In this document: in pieces, positions 53,940 to 63,790 of the stretch
How the letters are laid out: each line of letters opens with the position of its first letter
Position numbering within the stretch: the stretch's first letter is position 1
DNA from: Candidatus Gastranaerophilales bacterium
Lineage (GTDB): Bacteria; Cyanobacteriota; Vampirovibrionia; Gastranaerophilales; Gastranaerophilaceae
Length of the DNA: 64,000 bases
Assembly: GCA_944323135.1 (NCBI GenBank)
Contig: CALURI010000006.1
Span: 57,387 to 121,386, forward strand
Direction of reading: 5' to 3'
Position numbers and translations under genes: made by a program
Notes under the pieces: model-generated
Database searches by the model: none
What the model was told of the DNA's origin: nothing
The model's input: only the letters and a program-made list of their open reading frames with translations

Positions 53940-55820
53940 TTATATTTCATCCAATTTTTCAATAATTTTATGATTTTTTTCTGCAAATTCATGCCCTCTT
54001 GCAATTATAGCCAATTTTAATATATTTGCAAGATCAATTGCACAAAGTTCTTTATAATTATCAGGAAGTCTTAAACTCCAATTTGCATCACCCGCTGTTC
54101 CGGGTCTGTTATAAACATCATATACATTGAAATAATCCGTAAAGAATATCTGAATATTTTCAGCTTTACTTGCAAAAATTTCAACCAACTTTGTTTGTGC
54201 AAGGAATTGCGCATCTTCTGTCAGTCTGACAATAATATCATCTTTATTTTCTGCTTCTGCAAATAAATCATCAACCAAATTTTTAGCATGTAAATATCCG
54301 ACATGAGTATGTATATTTGCATCTGCCCACATCTTTATCGGTTCATTATCGTGAGTACCAACCATTGCCCAGCATCTTTCATTAATATTACAGCATCTGT
54401 AAGGGTCTTTTGGTTTATCTGCTTCAACAAACTGAGTTAATTTCATACCTTGCAACCCGAATTCTTTCATTACAGCAGCAACAGGATTAGTTAAAGTTCC
54501 CAAATCTTCGCATACAATTGCATCCTTATCCAAACCTTCCTCTTTTGCAGCTGCGATAACAATTTTTTCAATTAATCTGCCGTAATCTTTTATTTGTTTT
54601 TTAGATAAAGTTTTTACCCTTTTTTCTTTATCTGCAGTCAATTCCATATCTAAATCTTCAATTTTGGCAATTGCATATTTTGAAAGTTCTTCATGTTCAG
54701 GAGATGAATACAATCTGCCTGCACCTTCTTCAATTTTTGGTTTTTTCCCTTGTTTATATACCCAAGGATCTATTAATCCTACGATATGATCAATTCTTAC
54801 ACCACCTGGGTTTTCCTTAAACATTTTTTTATAAAGATTTTTAAGAAGCAATCCACCCTCATCTAAAGACCCGTCAGCATTATACATTCTGTCGGGATCC
54901 ATAACCGGAAAGCCCCAAGCCTGTCCGTCTTTTGAAAAATAATCAGGAGGACAACCCAAACACCAGCCTTTTAAAAATAATGATTGATAAGCCCAGGTAT
55001 CTCTGTCTGAAAAAGCAACCTGTCTGTCTGCAATCATTTTAATATCATGCTTTTGAGCGAACTTTCTGGTTTCTTCATTTTGAATGCTTATAATAAATTG
55101 AGTAAATCTATAAAGTTCAATTTCATCAGCATATTTACTTTCAATTTCTTTAATCCTGTCAGCAAATTGCATTTTTTCTTCTATTGATTGAGGATTAAAA
55201 AGATTTTTATCAGTTTCTGAATTCCACAAAGGCCAGTAATCATTTCCATGTTCGATTGACAAGGCTTCATATAAAGAATCTTTATCTAACCAAAAGCTGT
55301 TCTCTCTTTTAAAATGTTCGAATTCTTTTTCTAATTTTTTAACCGGATTTGCTTTAAAATTATTCCAAGCTTCTTGTAAAGCTTCACCATATTTTTTATA
55401 AGCATAAGAATAAGCTGTTTTATTAACATCTTTATTAGGATTTCCGTTTACAATTTCATTATATGTATTTTCTGAAAGGATTTTTCCCCAATTCTTAGTA
55501 GTTAATTCTTTCAAGTCAATAAAAAGCGGATTTCCTGAAAAAATTGTTCCTGTATATGGAGATGAATCACAAGATTTTGTTTTACCTGCAGGCCCAAGCT
55601 GAATTGCATCAAACAAACCGGAAGCATATTCAATAAATTCTTTTCCGCCATCTGTATTAACACTTCCAAAGCCTGTATTTTGGCCTTTTGCAGACGGAAA
55701 ACTTCCGTTATGCATAATAAAAGCAATATTTTTTTTACCGAGAACTTTAAGAGCTTTCCTTAAAGTTTTTTTAGCACTATCTGATAAAACGTTAGATTTA
55801 GATTCTAAAGTACAAGTCAT
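53940..55820 (-). CDS. malQ: 4-alpha-glucanotransferase (divergent GH77)
   Basis: 626 aa. GH77 catalytic regions: 'VRIDHIVGLIDPW' (nucleophile Asp), 'VCEDLGTL' (acid/base Glu) and 'VGTHDNEPIKMW' (third Asp). Transfers alpha-1,4-glucan chains, for maltodextrin or glycogen metabolism. N-terminal 'AFIMHNGSFPSAKGQNTGFG' and inserts differ from E. coli MalQ, typical of the divergent bacterial subgroup. Works with the GH57 branching enzyme (inference). Confidence 0.9.
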   Translation of the reverse strand: MTCTLESKSNVLSDSAKKTLRKALKVLGKKNIAFIMHNGSFPSAKGQNTGFGSVNTDGGKEFIEYASGLFDAIQLGPAGKTKSCDSSPYTGTIFSGNPLFIDLKELTTKNWGKILSENTYNEIVNGNPNKDVNKTAYSYAYKKYGEALQEAWNNFKANPVKKLEKEFEHFKRENSFWLDKDSLYEALSIEHGNDYWPLWNSETDKNLFNPQSIEEKMQFADRIKEIESKYADEIELYRFTQFIISIQNEETRKFAQKHDIKMIADRQVAFSDRDTWAYQSLFLKGWCLGCPPDYFSKDGQAWGFPVMDPDRMYNADGSLDEGGLLLKNLYKKMFKENPGGVRIDHIVGLIDPWVYKQGKKPKIEEGAGRLYSSPEHEELSKYAIAKIEDLDMELTADKEKRVKTLSKKQIKDYGRLIEKIVIAAAKEEGLDKDAIVCEDLGTLTNPVAAVMKEFGLQGMKLTQFVEADKPKDPYRCCNINERCWAMVGTHDNEPIKMWADANIHTHVGYLHAKNLVDDLFAEAENKDDIIVRLTEDAQFLAQTKLVEIFASKAENIQIFFTDYFNVYDVYNRPGTAGDANWSLRLPDNYKELCAIDLANILKLAIIARGHEFAEKNHKIIEKLDEI

Positions 55821-55905
55821 AATTACCCCTTCTTACTAATACACATTACTGTTTGTAACCATACGGCAAACAGTAAAAAAATAATAGCATGATGTATTTT
55901 TTTTT

Positions 55906-56232
55906 TCAACTAATGGTAACAAAAGCAGCAGCTAACAATTTGTATATTAAACGTTTATTGTTCTTGTCTTGTTTTTCAATAATATCCAAAATAGCCTTAT
56001 CAAGGTTTTCCGGCAAATTCACAGATGAAAATTTAAAAAATTCAATAAGTTCAACATCAAAAACAGATGCAATTTTTTCTAACACATGTAATGAAGGATA
56101 AAATCTTCCTGATTCAATCCCTGAAAGTGAAGAGGTTTCTATATCAATCATCTCAGATAATTGTTCCTGAGTTAATCCTTTGCTTTTTCGAATTTCTTTA
56201 ATTCGTTTTCCTAATAATTTTTTATTATCCAT
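55906..56232 (-). CDS. XRE-family transcriptional regulator
   Basis: 108 aa. Cro/C1 helix-turn-helix at residues 8-62 ('LGKRIKEIRKSKGLTQEQLS', 'GIESGRFYPSLHVLEKIA'). The C-terminal ~40 residues hold 'ENLDKAILDIIEKQDKN' and a short hydrophobic end. Divergently transcribed from the tandem pilin genes, about 230 bp apart, so it may regulate them (inference). Confidence 0.88.
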   Translation of the reverse strand: MDNKKLLGKRIKEIRKSKGLTQEQLSEMIDIETSSLSGIESGRFYPSLHVLEKIASVFDVELIEFFKFSSVNLPENLDKAILDIIEKQDKNNKRLIYKLLAAAFVTIS

Positions 56233-56321
56233 AATACATATAATAACCTTATTTTTAAATAAAAATAAGTAACAATATCACGTTTTTTAATTCAAATTAC
56301 GTAATAAACACTTTATACCCC

Positions 56322-56350
56322 TTGACAATCACTGGAAAATAATTTAAAAT
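56322..56350 (+). promoter_or_regulatory. Strong sigma-70 promoter of pilin gene A
   Basis: TTGACA (56322-56327), 17-nt spacer, TAAAAT (56345-56350). The roughly 110-nt 5' UTR shares TTTATGCATAT and the SD segment AGAAAGGTGAAAAGATT with the second pilin gene. Confidence 0.8.
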
Positions 56351-56465
56351 AAGTGTATAACTATTAGTTTTGTAAAAACTAAGATTTATGCATATACGAA
56401 AATTGGACAATAACATAGAGTAATTAAGAGAGTAAATCTTACAAAACAAGAAAGGTGAAAAGATT

Positions 56466-57155
56466 ATGAGAAAAATTTCAGGTTTTACTTTGGCTGAGGT
56501 ATTGATTACCTTAGGTATTATCGGGGTAGTTGCTGCAATGACAATGCCTACATTGATTAATTCAACACAAGGGGCACAATATAAAGCAGCATATAAAAAA
56601 GCATTATCTGCTTTATCTCAAGCTGTAACATTAAACGTTGCTCTTGATGAATGGAACTTTGCTGACCTTGATTCTGATGCTGACGGAAGCTATGGATTAC
56701 AAACAATGCTTAACAGCAGAATGAATGTTGTTAGAACTGAAACTGATGCTTTTGATGATGCTAAAGGTGATCCTTATGCAATAAAAGTTAACAGCAGTTT
56801 AAAAGGCGGCGGAGTTCCATCAGTTGCTGCTCCCGGAACAGATAATGTAACATTATTCTTTAATGACGGTATTATGTTTACATTCCCTAATGACGTAAAA
56901 GAATGCACATTAGGTACAGATGAAACAGGTCTTACAGATGCAAAAAGAGGGACACTCGCTACTAACGGATGTATGGGATTTATCGATGTAAATGGTATCA
57001 AAGCTCCTAACAGACTAATCCAATGCGATGCCGGAGCAGGTACTGATAACGATTGTGAAATTAAAAGTCCAACAGACGTTTATCCTGTAATATTTTATGA
57101 TCAGACAATCATGCCTAACTCAGTTGCAGCTAGGGCAGTATTATACAGCAAATAA
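56466..57155 (+). CDS. Type IV pilin-like protein A (tandem pair)
   Basis: 229 aa. Short leader MRKISG, then 'FTLAEVLITLGIIGVVAAM' (cleavage after Gly, E+5) and a long alpha-1 helix to about residue 60. The globular part has four Cys ('ECTLGTDE', 'TNGCMGFIDVNG', 'IQCDAG', 'NDCEI') and ends 'AARAVLYSK'. AGAAAGGTG is the SD. The consensus promoter, long UTR and a near-identical neighbour suggest an abundant, major pilin. No homopolymer tract. Confidence 0.9.
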   Translation: MRKISGFTLAEVLITLGIIGVVAAMTMPTLINSTQGAQYKAAYKKALSALSQAVTLNVALDEWNFADLDSDADGSYGLQTMLNSRMNVVRTETDAFDDAKGDPYAIKVNSSLKGGGVPSVAAPGTDNVTLFFNDGIMFTFPNDVKECTLGTDETGLTDAKRGTLATNGCMGFIDVNGIKAPNRLIQCDAGAGTDNDCEIKSPTDVYPVIFYDQTIMPNSVAARAVLYSK

Positions 57156-57227
57156 CTCTAATAATCTGAAAGAGTTATTAATTTAACTACCTGAGTTAAA
57201 CAAAATTTTTAAAATCGAATCTTTTTG

Positions 57228-57257
57228 TCGGCGGAGTTTCACCCCGCCGTTTTTTTT
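57228..57257 (+). terminator. Terminator of pilin gene A
   Basis: CGGCGG and CCGCCG arms around a short loop, followed by eight T. Confidence 0.85.
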
Positions 57258-57349
57258 ATGTTATATAACTATCTACTACATTTGTATGATTTTTTCGCTT
57301 CTAATCCTCTAGAATTAGTTAAAATTAATTAATAATTTTTGTTAAGCTA

Positions 57350-57378
57350 TTGACTTTTACCAAAAAATACTTTAAAAT
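57350..57378 (+). promoter_or_regulatory. Sigma-70 promoter of pilin gene B
   Basis: TTGACT (57350-57355), 17-nt spacer, TAAAAT (57373-57378), same architecture as gene A. The 377-base gap between A and B holds A's terminator, this promoter and a ~150-nt leader; nothing else. Confidence 0.78.
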
Positions 57379-57533
57379 AAAGATACAAAAAGATTTTTCA
57401 AAATAGTTTTTATGCATATCCGCACTTTTTGGAGAGATTCGATAATAAAAATATAATAGAGGATAGAGATATAAAAGCGTAGAACATTTTTGAGGAATCA
57501 GAAAGTTTTACAAAAAAGAAAGGTGAAAAGATT

Positions 57534-58193
57534 ATGACAAAAAGATTCGGTTTTACACTTGCAGAAGTGTTAATCACATTGGGTATCATCGGTGTTGTAG
57601 CTGCAATGACTATGCCGACATTAATCAACTCAACTCAAGGTGCACAATACAAAGCTGCTTATAAAAAAGCTTTGTCTGCTTTATCTCAAGCTGTAACACT
57701 AAACGTTGCTCTTGATGAATGGAACTTTGCTGACCTTGATTCTGATGCTGACGGAAGCTATGGATTACAAACAATGCTTAACAGCAGAATGAATGTTGTT
57801 AGAACTGAAACAGGTACTTTTGAAGATCCTAAAGGTGACACTTACAAAGCTAAATACAGTTCAGCCGGTAAAGGTCAAGGTGTTACTGCTGATACAGCAA
57901 TTGGCGGTACTAACATAACATTATTCTTTAATGACGGTATTATGTTTACATTCAACCCAACTCAAGCAACTGGATGTACACAAGCTGACGGTGCTACTGC
58001 TAAAGAATGTTATGGTTTCATCGATGTTAACGGTATCAAAGCTCCTAACAGAATCGTTCAATGTGATGCTGGTAATGGTACTGATGATGATTGCGAAATC
58101 AAAAACCCAACAGATATTTATCCTGTTAAATTCTATGATCAAACAGTATTACCAAACTCTGTTGCAGCTCGTGCAGTATTGTACAGCAAATAG
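57534..58193 (+). CDS. Type IV pilin-like protein B (tandem pair)
   Basis: 219 aa. Leader MTKRFG, then the same 'FTLAEVLITLGIIGVVAAM' helix. Protein residues up to about 92 are almost identical to pilin A; the C-terminal halves diverge ('STGKGQGVTADTAIGGTN'-like region in B) but keep the Cys framework and the 'SVAARAVLYSK' end. Own promoter and terminator. A 112-nt stretch is identical to gene A at DNA level, suggesting gene conversion. Confidence 0.9.
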   Translation: MTKRFGFTLAEVLITLGIIGVVAAMTMPTLINSTQGAQYKAAYKKALSALSQAVTLNVALDEWNFADLDSDADGSYGLQTMLNSRMNVVRTETGTFEDPKGDTYKAKYSSAGKGQGVTADTAIGGTNITLFFNDGIMFTFNPTQATGCTQADGATAKECYGFIDVNGIKAPNRIVQCDAGNGTDDDCEIKNPTDIYPVKFYDQTVLPNSVAARAVLYSK

Positions 58194-58216
58194 TTATAGG
58201 ATAAAACAAAATTCTA

Positions 58217-58252
58217 AAAAAGAACCTGTTATAATAACAGGTTCTTTTTTTA
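58217..58252. terminator. Bidirectional terminator after pilin gene B
   Basis: AGAACCTGTTAT pairs with ATAACAGGTTCT (12 bp, 1-nt loop centre), A-run before and T-run after. Confidence 0.85.
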
Positions 58253-58262
58253 TTAATATTAA

Positions 58263-59906
58263 TTATTTTTGAAAGAATTTATCAAGTAAAATTGGTACAA
58301 ATTTAGCACTCAAAGCACTAAAATCAAATACAAATTCATTAACTCCAGCTCTATATAATTCTTCAACTTTATCAAATTCCTCAAGGATTTTATCTTCAAA
58401 CATATGCATCCTGCAAAAACCATCACATGTAAAAGGATAAATTTTATCTAATGACGGATCATGCAAACCGTAACCGCCTCTATGACAAGGAGCTTTGCAG
58501 GATAATCGGGATACAACAGCACTATCATTATTCAAAGGACAAAGTCCAAGACTTGGAACCCTTATATTTCCTGCAATAGTATATTTTTTATACGGAATAT
58601 CATTTTTTATTTTCTTAATTGTTTTTATAGTACTTTCAATATCAGCAAATGACGTAAAATCAACAGCATTTATTGGAGCAAGATTATTAAGACACTTTAT
58701 TGAAAGACTATTCAAAAGATTTATACCTTGTCCTATCTCTATAGGAATATGATTAATTTCAGGATCATTAATTGCGGTCCAAAAATACCCAATATTATTA
58801 ATAATCAAACTATCAGGGCATGGATTTGTAAGCAAAATGCTTTTCACATACTCATAAACTCTGTCAAAATCCCGTTCTATAAGAATTCTTGGAGTAGAAA
58901 GTTGAAATTTTATCCCATATTTTGTGCAAAATGTTTTAACTTTTGTCACCAAATCACAAAAACTGCTCGTTGCTAAATCACAAGTAGCCAAAATTTCTCC
59001 ATATTCTATAGAATAAATTGGGCATGTACCTGCTTTTTTTATATATTTCTCAAGCTCCTTAACCTGAGCTAATTCTGAAAGTCTAAAATTTATTTTATAA
59101 ATATCAGCTTTTGAATAATCTGTAATAGGTTTTACTTTTTGTTTTGAAATTTTCCAATCAAAATTCCTTATATTCCTGCTGAATTTAAAATCCTGCCCTT
59201 CGGCACTGACAACAACACCAAGAAAATGATTTGTACTATAAATACTTTTTCTAACATGCTTAAATGGAAGTTTTTGATGTTTAAACAATTTTGGTTTATC
59301 TAAGATTTTCTGAATAAGTTCTATAGCATCTAAGATTTCTTCAGAACTGTTAAATTTACCTTTAATAACAACACTGTCAATAGCCTTAAGTTTTTTTATA
59401 TCTTCAGCGCAATATGGAAGATTGTCACTGTCTATCGCTAATGGTAATTTTGTATATTGCTTAATTTTGGCAATATTTTTCATATAAATTTCTTCAGTAA
59501 TAATAATTTCATCAACCTTATGGAAATTATTTATAAAATCAATTCCGGCAAGATTATGAATATCAAAATAAGAATCTACAATAACTTTAAACGGTAAATT
59601 AAATATTTTTATAGCCTCTAAAATAGCAAAACTGTTAATAAAAATACCATTTATCCCTGCGGTTTTCAAAAACTTAAGCATTTTTTTTATTTCAGGCAAA
59701 TTTTCTTCGGTAATATCATGCTTAAAATTTATATAAATAGCACAATTATTACGTTTCGCAGCATCAACAAATTCATTAACATATTCAAAATTGTTATTTA
59801 AAAATTTTTTATAATAAACATAATACTCTCTGCATGATGTTTCTTTTGAGAAAACGTCAATATCATCAGGTTTTTTAACCGGTGCAACAATTTTTATACT
59901 TCCCAT
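58263..59906 (-). CDS. U32-family peptidase-like protein, divergent
   Basis: 547 aa. Two-part protein: an N-terminal TIM-barrel-like U32 domain and a C-terminal half with 'RVPSLGLCPLNNDSAV', 'LSCKAPCHRGGYG' and 'FTCDGFCRMHMF', a Cys set that could hold an iron-sulfur cluster as in UbiU/UbiV and RlhA relatives. Standard signature 'HGAxCxxxSGRC' is not present, so its substrate class is uncertain. Confidence 0.75.
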   Translation of the reverse strand: MGSIKIVAPVKKPDDIDVFSKETSCREYYVYYKKFLNNNFEYVNEFVDAAKRNNCAIYINFKHDITEENLPEIKKMLKFLKTAGINGIFINSFAILEAIKIFNLPFKVIVDSYFDIHNLAGIDFINNFHKVDEIIITEEIYMKNIAKIKQYTKLPLAIDSDNLPYCAEDIKKLKAIDSVVIKGKFNSSEEILDAIELIQKILDKPKLFKHQKLPFKHVRKSIYSTNHFLGVVVSAEGQDFKFSRNIRNFDWKISKQKVKPITDYSKADIYKINFRLSELAQVKELEKYIKKAGTCPIYSIEYGEILATCDLATSSFCDLVTKVKTFCTKYGIKFQLSTPRILIERDFDRVYEYVKSILLTNPCPDSLIINNIGYFWTAINDPEINHIPIEIGQGINLLNSLSIKCLNNLAPINAVDFTSFADIESTIKTIKKIKNDIPYKKYTIAGNIRVPSLGLCPLNNDSAVVSRLSCKAPCHRGGYGLHDPSLDKIYPFTCDGFCRMHMFEDKILEEFDKVEELYRAGVNEFVFDFSALSAKFVPILLDKFFQK

Positions 59907-60138
59907 AAAAATATTATACCATGATAAATATTATAAGCATTTCAAATACAATTAGTTAATTGTTTTAAAACTACTAATATTTATATGTAAACAAATGTTA
60001 ATAGTTTTTGAAAAAATAAGCAATTTTTTGGGAAAGAAATACTTAGTATATACATAAGGAATATTTAGGATAGTTTAACACACTTTCTCAAAACACACAA
60101 AATCAATAGGATTACAATTGAATTTAGGGAGGACAGCA

Positions 60139-60375
60139 ATGGCAATAGGTGCTGAGGATTATATTGACCAGCTCTTGGTCAAAAAATACGCAGAAGAAAA
60201 AGTAGACAACCACGATAATATGGAATCTATGGTTGATCCCGAAAAAATGATGGGTGCCATGAACGATTATGCGAGCATGTACAGAAATATGATGAACCTT
60301 AAACAAAGGCTCAATATCGCTTGCTATGCAGTAAATGCAAGAAATGCAAGATATAACAAAACTTCCCAATATTAA
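60139..60375 (+). CDS. Small conserved-looking hypothetical protein
   Basis: 78 aa. AGGGAGGA (60127-60134) precedes ATG 60139; a TTG at 60118 is rejected because the SD lies inside that extension. Met-rich helical protein ('ESMVDPEKMMGAMNDYASMY', 'NMMNLKQRLN'), no known domain. Followed by maf 82 bp later. Confidence 0.65.
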   Translation: MAIGAEDYIDQLLVKKYAEEKVDNHDNMESMVDPEKMMGAMNDYASMYRNMMNLKQRLNIACYAVNARNARYNKTSQY

Positions 60376-60457
60376 TAAAAATTTTCTGTTCCTGCTTTTT
60401 CAGGTATAATAATCAAAGAAAATACAATTGATATTTTACCAAGAAAGCGAGAACAAA

Positions 60458-61021
60458 ATGGCGGGAAAAATTATCCTTGCTTCTTCATCTCCCAGAAGAG
60501 CAGATATTCTGAAAAAACTTAATATTGGATTTGAAATTATACCGTCTCCGTATGTGGAAGATCATACAATGACGGTTTTTTCTTATGATTTTATAGAAAA
60601 TTTAGCATATAATAAAGCAAAAGCCGTTGTGCCGCTTGTAAAAGAACCGTCAATTATAATCGGAGCCGATACAGTTGTCGTTTTAGATAACGAAATACTC
60701 GGCAAACCCGGTAACTATGAAAACGCTTTTAACATGCTTAAAAAACTTTCGGGAAAAACTCATATAGTCGTTACAAGCATAGTTGTAATTAATTCAGAAA
60801 CAAATAAAATTAAAAAGAATTCTACAACAAGCAAAGTAACATTCGAAAATCTTACTGATGAACAAATTAAATATTACATAGAAAATTACAAACCATTCGA
60901 CAAAGCTGGTTCATACGGAATTCAAGAAATCCCTGAAGGTTATATAAAATCATACACAGGTGATCTTGAAAATATTATCGGTATTAGTTCAAATTCATTA
61001 TTAAAATTACTTAAAGCGTAA
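60458..61021 (+). CDS. maf: Maf-family nucleoside triphosphate pyrophosphatase
   Basis: 187 aa. 'ILASSSPRRADILKKLNI' is the Maf signature; 'IIGADTVVVLD' and 'KAGSYGIQEIPEGYIKSYTG' follow. Hydrolyses dTTP/UTP or modified nucleotides as housecleaning and division-arrest factor. ATG 60458 is chosen for family alignment; the upstream frame to 60428 is not conserved. Confidence 0.94.
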   Translation: MAGKIILASSSPRRADILKKLNIGFEIIPSPYVEDHTMTVFSYDFIENLAYNKAKAVVPLVKEPSIIIGADTVVVLDNEILGKPGNYENAFNMLKKLSGKTHIVVTSIVVINSETNKIKKNSTTSKVTFENLTDEQIKYYIENYKPFDKAGSYGIQEIPEGYIKSYTGDLENIIGISSNSLLKLLKA

Positions 61022-61024
61022 ATT

Positions 61025-62302
61025 TTATAAATTTGCTCCGCAACATTTTTTGAATTTCTTACCGCTTCCGCATGGACAAGGATCATTACGGCCGATTTTG
61101 CTTAAATCAACACCTTCAAGACTTGGTTTTTCAATATCCTCTTCTATTATACCTAAAGTCTTTGAAAATGCTTTTGACTTATATAAAACAGTTGTTGATG
61201 AAAATATTTTATGCTCTAAATATCTTGATTTATAGTGTTCAAGCAACTCATCTAAAGTATAATCGGTACCTAAAAGCTTATTGACAACTTCCATAAAATT
61301 ATCATGTCTTTCTGCAATTCTTTTAATTATATTTGCAGAAAATTTATCATTTTCTAAGAAAAATTCAACACACTCTTTTGCGTTTTCAACACTTTCAGGA
61401 TTTTCAATAATTTTGTTAAATGTTTCAAAAAACGGAACAGCGTACAACCCGAGTTCCTTATCAAAAATTATTGCTACATCATAAATCTCTTTATGTGAAG
61501 AAAACCCGCCAAGAGAATTTTCCAAAAAGTTTTCATAAGAATTATTGAATTCTGATACATTAAAAAATCTATAACTATCCAAAGGTTGAATTTTATCACT
61601 AATATCACTTTTTTCTCCGCCTTCGGCAAAATCATTAAATGCTCCGATTAAATCATCAGCAAATTTATTTGTAGTAACAATCTCATCTTTTCCAAAGAAA
61701 TCAATAAATTTACTATAAATTTCTTTTATATCTTTTTCAATTTCCTTTTGTTTTGTAGGATTATCTAAATACACAAGTTCAGGATTTTGAATAATCTTTG
61801 CAACAGAATACCTTAAAGCATCATCACGTCTACTTGAAGGCAAAACACCCGAAATTTCCAGAAGATAATATGAATCTTCAAATTTAAAAATCCTTGCAAC
61901 TACATACTGCCCTGCTCCAATACCTCTAAATGTAGTCATTTTAACAAGAGAAACAACACTATATGTCTTCTCATTAATAATATTATTTAAATCAAATCCG
62001 TTTTGCAAAACACGTTTAACTTCAAATATTGAAGATATAGACTGCATAAGAGCTTTGACAATTTTTTTTGTCGATGCCGGTATTTTTTTAGAGTTTTCCA
62101 AAAATAAAGTTAAAATACTCTTATGATTTAAATTTCGTTCAAATATATAATTAAAACAAGCAGACTGAAAATTCATACCGCTTTGACCGATAGTCTTTAA
62201 ATATTCCTCAAAGTCAGGTCTTACGGTTTGATCCTCTTGTACAAAATCTGCCAACGTTTTTATAACATTATTAATTTCTTTTAAATCTTCTAAAATAAGC
62301 AT
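61025..62302 (-). CDS. SEC-C motif protein of unknown function
   Basis: 425 aa, mostly helical, with a C-terminal SEC-C zinc motif '[20 protein letters not shown]' (about 403-422), as in SecA tails, which bind zinc and often ribosomes or SecB. The long N-terminal region shows no recognised domain. Converges on maf with a 3-nt gap. Confidence 0.8.
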   Translation of the reverse strand: MLILEDLKEINNVIKTLADFVQEDQTVRPDFEEYLKTIGQSGMNFQSACFNYIFERNLNHKSILTLFLENSKKIPASTKKIVKALMQSISSIFEVKRVLQNGFDLNNIINEKTYSVVSLVKMTTFRGIGAGQYVVARIFKFEDSYYLLEISGVLPSSRRDDALRYSVAKIIQNPELVYLDNPTKQKEIEKDIKEIYSKFIDFFGKDEIVTTNKFADDLIGAFNDFAEGGEKSDISDKIQPLDSYRFFNVSEFNNSYENFLENSLGGFSSHKEIYDVAIIFDKELGLYAVPFFETFNKIIENPESVENAKECVEFFLENDKFSANIIKRIAERHDNFMEVVNKLLGTDYTLDELLEHYKSRYLEHKIFSSTTVLYKSKAFSKTLGIIEEDIEKPSLEGVDLSKIGRNDPCPCGSGKKFKKCCGANL

Positions 62303-62373
62303 TAATTTCTCCCTCTCTAAAAAGAGAATACCTTAAAATAATCAAAAACTCAATACTATAACAGATTAATATA

Positions 62374-63450
62374 TTAAGGTTTTTTTATTAGTTTTGTTTC
62401 TGTTGTAAACTTACATTCAGGGCACATCTTTTCAGCCATAATTTTATCAAGCTTTGCGCCATTATAATCCCCTAATACAGTTCTTACAGTCGCTCTGTTA
62501 TAATAAACATCAGCCGGAGAGAAAAATACTTTTTCATTTTTCTCATAAGCATATAAAAGTTTGTTCAATTCATTATATGCAGCAACATAATCTTTATTTT
62601 TAATTTGGTAAGCAGCCTTTTCACTTCTTAAAAAATATTTTTCAGGTTTTTCTTCTTCATTAGCAATTGCTTTATCAAACTCAGCAAGCACATCTTTATA
62701 AGGTAAATAATAAGTTTTTACCCCTAAAATATCTTCTGCAAAATTATCAGATAAGCTGTATTTATTTGCGTTTTCGTAATTCTTAACAGCATCTTTATAT
62801 TTTTTCAAATTAAACTCTGCATAAGCTCTATCAGCATAAACTTCCGGAGCTATTGGCACAAGTTTTAAATAAACGGCAGCCAAATTATCTGCCATTTTAT
62901 ACTGCTTAGAACCATTTAAACCACTAATTATAAATGGAGTAAAAACATAACCTAAAAATAAAATCGCTAATATTAATACTACAAATATACTTTTTCTAGG
63001 AGTAGAAATATACTCTTGAAAAGCTTTATCATCAATATATTTAATATCTGGTTTAAAATTAGTCTTTTTAAAAGTCCCTACATATCTTGTAAGATAATTT
63101 TCATAAAGATAATTCACACCAATATATGTAAAATAAAGAACAACCAAAGGAATAAAAGCCAATATTAAAATTGAAATCCAAAATGGCATTTTCATAAATT
63201 CAATAAAATATGGAAATATCACAAGATATATATATAAAAGAATTTCTATCGCAACTAAAGAATTTAATAATGTAGTAAACCTTCTGTATGCGGCATTTAT
63301 TTGTTTAATTTTTTCATCAGGCAATTTTACGGAATACAAATAACCGTTATTACGCATTATACCTGCTAAAACAGTATAATTATTAATATTATAATAAGTG
63401 CAGCATTGAGAATTTATAAAAATTTTTTTTCTATAATCATTAATATCCAT
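62374..63450 (-). CDS. Membrane protein with TPR-like C-terminal domain
   Basis: 358 aa. Three hydrophobic segments (about 62-82, 88-112, 152-176) followed by TPR-like helical pairs ('VYADRAYAEFNLKKYKDAVK', 'DVYYNRATVRTVLGDYNGAK') outside or inside the membrane, ending with 'KMCPECKF'. Likely a scaffold. No operon partner. Confidence 0.75.
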   Translation of the reverse strand: MDINDYRKKIFINSQCCTYYNINNYTVLAGIMRNNGYLYSVKLPDEKIKQINAAYRRFTTLLNSLVAIEILLYIYLVIFPYFIEFMKMPFWISILILAFIPLVVLYFTYIGVNYLYENYLTRYVGTFKKTNFKPDIKYIDDKAFQEYISTPRKSIFVVLILAILFLGYVFTPFIISGLNGSKQYKMADNLAAVYLKLVPIAPEVYADRAYAEFNLKKYKDAVKNYENANKYSLSDNFAEDILGVKTYYLPYKDVLAEFDKAIANEEEKPEKYFLRSEKAAYQIKNKDYVAAYNELNKLLYAYEKNEKVFFSPADVYYNRATVRTVLGDYNGAKLDKIMAEKMCPECKFTTETKLIKKP

Positions 63451-63549
63451 AAATTTATATTAACATTTTCTTATACAAATTGCAATTAGTTTACAAAAAA
63501 AATTAAAGTGATATAATTAAAAAGCAGTAAATTGACATATATAAATGAG

Positions 63550-63630
63550 GAATGTAACTTACAACAACCAAGTGATTAAATATCGTAAAAAAAAACAATT
63601 TGGCAACATAAACTAACCAAAGTTACATTC
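63550..63630. repeat. 11-bp inverted repeat upstream of tRNA-Pro
   Basis: GAATGTAACTT (63550-63560) and AAGTTACATTC (63620-63630) are perfect inverted copies 59 nt apart. Could be a regulator site pair or a hairpin RNA; no gene lies between. Confidence 0.5.
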
Positions 63631-63648
63631 ACATAAAATTAATAAAAA

Positions 63649-63722
63649 CGGGACGTGGCGCAGCTTGGTAGCGTGCTACCTTGGGGTGGTAGAGGTCGCA
63701 GGTTCAAATCCTGTCGTTCCGA
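63649..63722 (+). tRNA. trnP: tRNA-Pro (GGG)
   Basis: 74 nt. Acceptor CGGGACG/CGTTCCG, anticodon loop TTGGGGT (anticodon GGG), T-loop GGTTCAAATCC, A73; CCA not encoded. Confidence 0.95.
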
Positions 63723-63790
63723 TTTTTTCACAAATTTCAATTGAGATTTGTATAGTACATTATATTTATAAATAGCAATTTCATTTCTTA

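Noticed and set aside
58263..59906. Protease function for the U32 proteins
   Set aside because: Family knowledge favours Fe-S RNA or cofactor hydroxylation roles; no protease catalytic residues are evident.
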